Position numbers and translations under genes: made by a program. Under the pieces are notes generated by a model, which was not told where the DNA came from, made no database searches, and was given only the letters and a program-made list of their open reading frames with translations. A DNA stretch of 64,000 nt. Origin: Spirochaeta sp. UBA5339. GTDB taxonomy: Bacteria > Spirochaetota > Spirochaetia > DSM-2461. This document shows, piece by piece, positions 62,137 through 64,000 of the stretch (the first letter of the stretch is position 1; each line of letters opens with the position of its first letter). The stretch lies in NCBI GenBank assembly GCA_002408085.1, contig DHQL01000025.1, positions 105,811 to 169,810 on the forward strand, read 5' to 3'.

Positions 62137-62165
62137 TTGACAAACACCATTCAGATTAATAGAAT
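62137..62165 (+). promoter_or_regulatory. Promoter of the STAS/zinc-ribbon gene
   Basis: TTGACA (62137-62142), 17 bases, TAGAAT (62160-62165), an AT-rich near-consensus promoter. The start would be near 62172, leaving a 45-base leader with an AAAGGTGA ribosome site before the ATG at 62217. Confidence 0.82.
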
Positions 62166-62216
62166 AAAGGATGTATATTCTAGACGTGCTATACAATAGT
62201 TAAAGGTGATTTATAT

Positions 62217-62771
62217 ATGAGTGGTAATAATGAGATCATAGCTGGTTTCGATATAGAAAAAGATGACAGCTTGAAAATAAGACTCCAGAAAATTGACTCC
62301 GTAAAGGGTTGTCTTGTTCTTTATCTGACCGGTTATATAGATACTTATAATTCAAATCTCTTTCAGAAACGTGTGAACAAAGCCATTGAATCCGGCTTCA
62401 CACGCCTGATCTTTCACTGCGGCAGTTTGAATTATGTATCAAGTACCGGAATCGGATCATTTACCGCTTTTTTAAAGACCGTAAAACCACGGGGCGGAAA
62501 TCTGGTTCTTCTGGAAATACAGCCCAAGGTATACGAGGTATTCCAACTCCTCGGTTTCTCCCAGTTTTTCAATATTAAGGATAATCTGGACGAAGCCGTT
62601 GCCTTCTTTGAGAGTGAAGGTGAAACAAAGAGCAGCGACATCTTTCCCAAGATTTTCAGATGTCCCATCTGTTCCAAGAAGCTTAAGGCAACCAAGCCGG
62701 GACGCTTCAGGTGCAGCGAATGCAAAACAATTCTGGCCATCGATAATACGGGCCAGGTTTTTCTGGGATGA
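62217..62771 (+). CDS. STAS-domain protein with a C-terminal zinc ribbon
   Basis: In this 184-residue protein, residues about 15-125 form an anti-sigma-factor-antagonist (STAS) domain with the phospho-acceptor-like SSTGIGSF loop. Residues about 145-175 have two CxxC pairs (RCPICSKK, RFRCSECK), a small zinc ribbon. STAS proteins of the SpoIIAA/RsbV type switch anti-sigma factors or flagellar/chemotaxis components; the zinc ribbon is an uncommon addition. A strong terminator follows immediately. Confidence 0.85.
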   Translation: MSGNNEIIAGFDIEKDDSLKIRLQKIDSVKGCLVLYLTGYIDTYNSNLFQKRVNKAIESGFTRLIFHCGSLNYVSSTGIGSFTAFLKTVKPRGGNLVLLEIQPKVYEVFQLLGFSQFFNIKDNLDEAVAFFESEGETKSSDIFPKIFRCPICSKKLKATKPGRFRCSECKTILAIDNTGQVFLG

Positions 62772-62776
62772 GAGTA

Positions 62777-62800
62777 CCGGGCTGAAAGCCCGGTTTTTTT
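62777..62800 (+). terminator. Terminator of the STAS/zinc-ribbon gene
   Basis: CCGGGCT and AGCCCGG form a 7-bp stem with a GAA loop, followed by seven T. It ends exactly where the next gene's ATG (62801) begins. Confidence 0.85.
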
Positions 62801-63463
62801 ATGCATCGGCTGTTGGAGATACAGTGCATTGATCTGCCGCCTCTTATCAGAGTAGAACTGAAGGAGAGGTACAATGTCTGGTACAGCAGGTGCCGCTTTC
62901 TTTCCACCCCTGATAACACAGAAGATCTGCCCCGCCTTGTTGTCTGTCCTGCAGAGCATCTTATTCATTCCGGAAACAAATATCACAGAATAAAAACAAT
63001 TGCCTTTGGGAATCCGGAACTTCTCGAATCCGCCTTTATGCTGGGGGCTGACAATTTCCTGAAAGATCCCTGGAACTGTGGAGAACTTATTGCCCGCAGC
63101 AGCAGATTCCTTAATGCGGCAGAAATACCCCTCTGCAGCGGTACTCTCTACTATAATGGATTTATTTTTCATTATGGAAAAAGGGAACTTGTAATGACAC
63201 CTTTGCAGAACAGATTACTGTTTATCCTGATGGATAATGTAAATGAATTTTTATCCTGTAAAGAGTTATCCGAACTTTCCCGTCCCGGAAATCCGATTTC
63301 CAAAAGTACACTCTATTCAGAGATCTCCTATATACGGAAAGCTCTAAAGGAAACCCTCCCGCGGAACGACGAAAAATCGATTACAATCAGAAATTCCCAC
63401 AAGAGGGGATATATGCTGGCTACGGCTGTGGATAACTTGTGTAAAACTGTGGATAAACTGTAA
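62801..63463 (+). CDS. OmpR-like winged-helix protein with a degenerate receiver-like half
   Basis: In this 220-residue protein, the C-terminal part (about 120-212) is a winged-helix DNA-binding domain of the OmpR/PhoB type (ELVMTPLQNRLLFILMDN, then LYSEISYIRKALKE and SHKRGYML). The N-terminal 110 residues have a receiver-like strand order, ending GADNFLKDPW, which places a lysine where receivers have the conserved Lys, but without a clear acceptor aspartate. The ATG follows directly after the T tract of a terminator and has no ribosome site. Its last codons are part of DnaA-box-like repeats, so the C-terminal tail (VDNLCKTVDKL) is shaped by non-coding sequence. Confidence 0.72.
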   Translation: MHRLLEIQCIDLPPLIRVELKERYNVWYSRCRFLSTPDNTEDLPRLVVCPAEHLIHSGNKYHRIKTIAFGNPELLESAFMLGADNFLKDPWNCGELIARSSRFLNAAEIPLCSGTLYYNGFIFHYGKRELVMTPLQNRLLFILMDNVNEFLSCKELSELSRPGNPISKSTLYSEISYIRKALKETLPRNDEKSITIRNSHKRGYMLATAVDNLCKTVDKL

Positions 63464-63480
63464 ATAACTTGAATTTATTC

Positions 63481-63500
63481 CTGTTTCAAACAGATTTTTT
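63481..63500 (+). terminator. Weak terminator of the winged-helix gene
   Basis: CTGTT and AACAG with a TCA loop, followed by six T. It lies 17 bases after the stop codon at 63463, inside the AT-rich segment. Confidence 0.5.
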
Positions 63501-63592
63501 GAATTTGAATTTATTACAAATTTGTTTATAAAGAAAATATATCCTTTCATAACAATGATTTAAGCTGTTTATAATGAAATTTCTATATTTAC

Positions 63593-63631
63593 AAAAAAAA
63601 AGGGAATTTTCGAAAATTCGAAAATTCCCTT
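63593..63631 (-). terminator. Terminator of murA
   Basis: On the minus strand AAGGGAATTTTCG and its perfect complement form a 13-bp stem with a 6-base loop, followed by about nine T (63601-63593). It lies 30 bases after the murA stop. Confidence 0.78.
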
Positions 63632-63659
63632 GTGGATAAACTGTGGAAAAGTCCAGAGC

Positions 63660-64000
63660 TTATTCTTTTACTCTTTTGATCTGAGCTCCCAGAGAACTCA
63701 GTTTTTCAACAAGAGCTTCATAGCCTCTCTCAATCTGATAAACGTTGTGAATGGTACTCTTACCCTGTGCACAGAGCGCAGCAATAACCATGGCCATACC
63801 GGCACGTACATCAGGAGAAACAAGATCGGAACCGCTTAATACCCTGCGTCCCGTTACAACGGCTCTGTGGGGGTCACAGAGAATAATTCCGGCGCCCATG
63901 GAGATCAGCTTGTCCACAAAGAACATGCGTGATTCAAACATCTTCTCATGAATCAGTACGGTTCCCTCAACCTGGGTTGCAACAACCGTAATGATACTGG
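63660..64000 (-). CDS. murA: UDP-N-acetylglucosamine 1-carboxyvinyltransferase, 5' part outside window
   Basis: The last 113 codons of murA on the minus strand, continuing beyond the window. The visible C-terminal sequence is typical: EKMFESRMFFVDKLISMGA, HRAVVTG, ARAGMAMVIAAL-like RAGMAMVIAALCA and IERGYEALVEKLSSLGA. MurA makes UDP-GlcNAc-enolpyruvate, the first committed step of peptidoglycan synthesis. It is convergent with the winged-helix gene. Confidence 0.94.
   Translation of the reverse strand, partial: SIITVVATQVEGTVLIHEKMFESRMFFVDKLISMGAGIILCDPHRAVVTGRRVLSGSDLVSPDVRAGMAMVIAALCAQGKSTIHNVYQIERGYEALVEKLSSLGAQIKRVKE

Larger units (their letters stand above)
63427..63650. other. Cluster of DnaA boxes flanking an AT-rich segment (candidate oriC or DnaA-binding locus)
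   Basis: Perfect TGTGGATAA boxes (TTATCCACA on the minus strand) lie at 63427, 63448 and 63631; near matches are at 63459 (TGTAAATAA) and 63642 (TGTGGAAAA). All are in the same direction. Spacings are 21 and 11 bases in the first group and 11 in the second, so they are helically phased. Between the groups (63468-63600) the sequence is about 80 percent A+T, against roughly half in the rest of the window. Confidence 0.7.

Noticed and set aside
63427..63467. C-terminal tail of the winged-helix protein as a functional peptide motif
   Set aside because: The residues VDNLCKTVDKL are spelled by the DnaA-box repeats and probably reflect the DNA function rather than protein selection.
1..64000. CRISPR arrays, tRNA or rRNA genes, transposases, prophage genes
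   Set aside because: No regularly spaced repeats, cloverleaf-like sequences, rRNA signatures or transposase-like frames were recognised while reading the window; a covariance-model search would be needed to exclude a small tRNA gene.

Overview
The window reads as a chromosomal segment of a free-living, probably anaerobic spirochaete (Spirochaetaceae-like). This is inferred from gene content, not from a search: a DUF2259-type secreted protein, a two-domain cyclophilin/FKBP protein in tandem copies, a very large GH13-type protein, a giant acyl-CoA dehydratase activase fusion, an NfnAB-type electron-bifurcating pair and a FapA/MinD-like pair. Genes are tightly packed and mostly housekeeping. I see no rRNA, tRNA, insertion sequence, prophage or CRISPR array.

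Region 1 (1-7.5 kb, plus strand) is one compact polycistron. It holds the end of a group-V cysteine desulfurase, selD, a DUF3343 gene and yedF (a selenium-mobilisation set), then sbcD, sbcC and a GDSL hydrolase. Region 2 (7.5-13.4 kb) has a PduO-type cobalamin adenosyltransferase (minus), a GHKL ATPase and a DUF1707/LiaF-like protein (plus), and pheST (minus). pheST is preceded by an unannotated Phe-rich leader peptide and a classical attenuator. Region 3 (13.5-19.6 kb) has two exported cyclophilin-FKBP fusions and radA (plus), facing a TraB-family membrane protein and a TPR lipoprotein (minus).

Region 4 (19.8-25.8 kb, plus) has an unknown membrane-anchored protein, a small protein behind a strongly folded intergenic element, NAD(P)HX repair, an LsrG-like monooxygenase-fold protein, an iron-type alcohol dehydrogenase and a glycerophosphodiesterase; mnmA faces it. 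Region 5 (27-34.3 kb) carries the activase fusion, an Lrp/AsnC regulator and nfnAB, together suggesting fermentative, ferredoxin-linked redox metabolism. Region 6 (34.4-45.3 kb) has a PilZ-like protein, a minus operon (WG-repeat lipoprotein, pyrC, hisA, hisIE), then lysA, a GH13-type giant, an SDR-like protein and a dicarboxylate/amino-acid symporter.

Region 7 (45.3-56.5 kb, mostly minus) has an outer-membrane-like protein, proS, a DUF2259 protein, a polyprenol/diacylglycerol-kinase-like protein, and an operon of MinD-like ATPase, FapA-like protein, lgt and a transglutaminase-like protein. Region 8 (56.7-63.5 kb, mostly plus) has ctpA, yjbQ, rsmE, a WecG/TagA glycosyltransferase, an FxsA-like protein, a sigma-54-activator-like ATPase without a DNA-binding domain, a STAS/zinc-ribbon protein and an OmpR-like winged-helix protein. 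The window ends with the 3' part of murA (minus).

The most notable non-coding signals are: (i) between the winged-helix gene and murA, three perfect and two near-perfect DnaA boxes, all in one orientation and helically phased, flanking about 130 bp of very AT-rich DNA (a candidate replication origin or DnaA-binding locus); (ii) the pheST attenuator; (iii) four promoters that place the transcription start within a few bases of an ATG (candidate leaderless mRNAs); and (iv) a three-way-junction-like inverted repeat at 21.6 kb.
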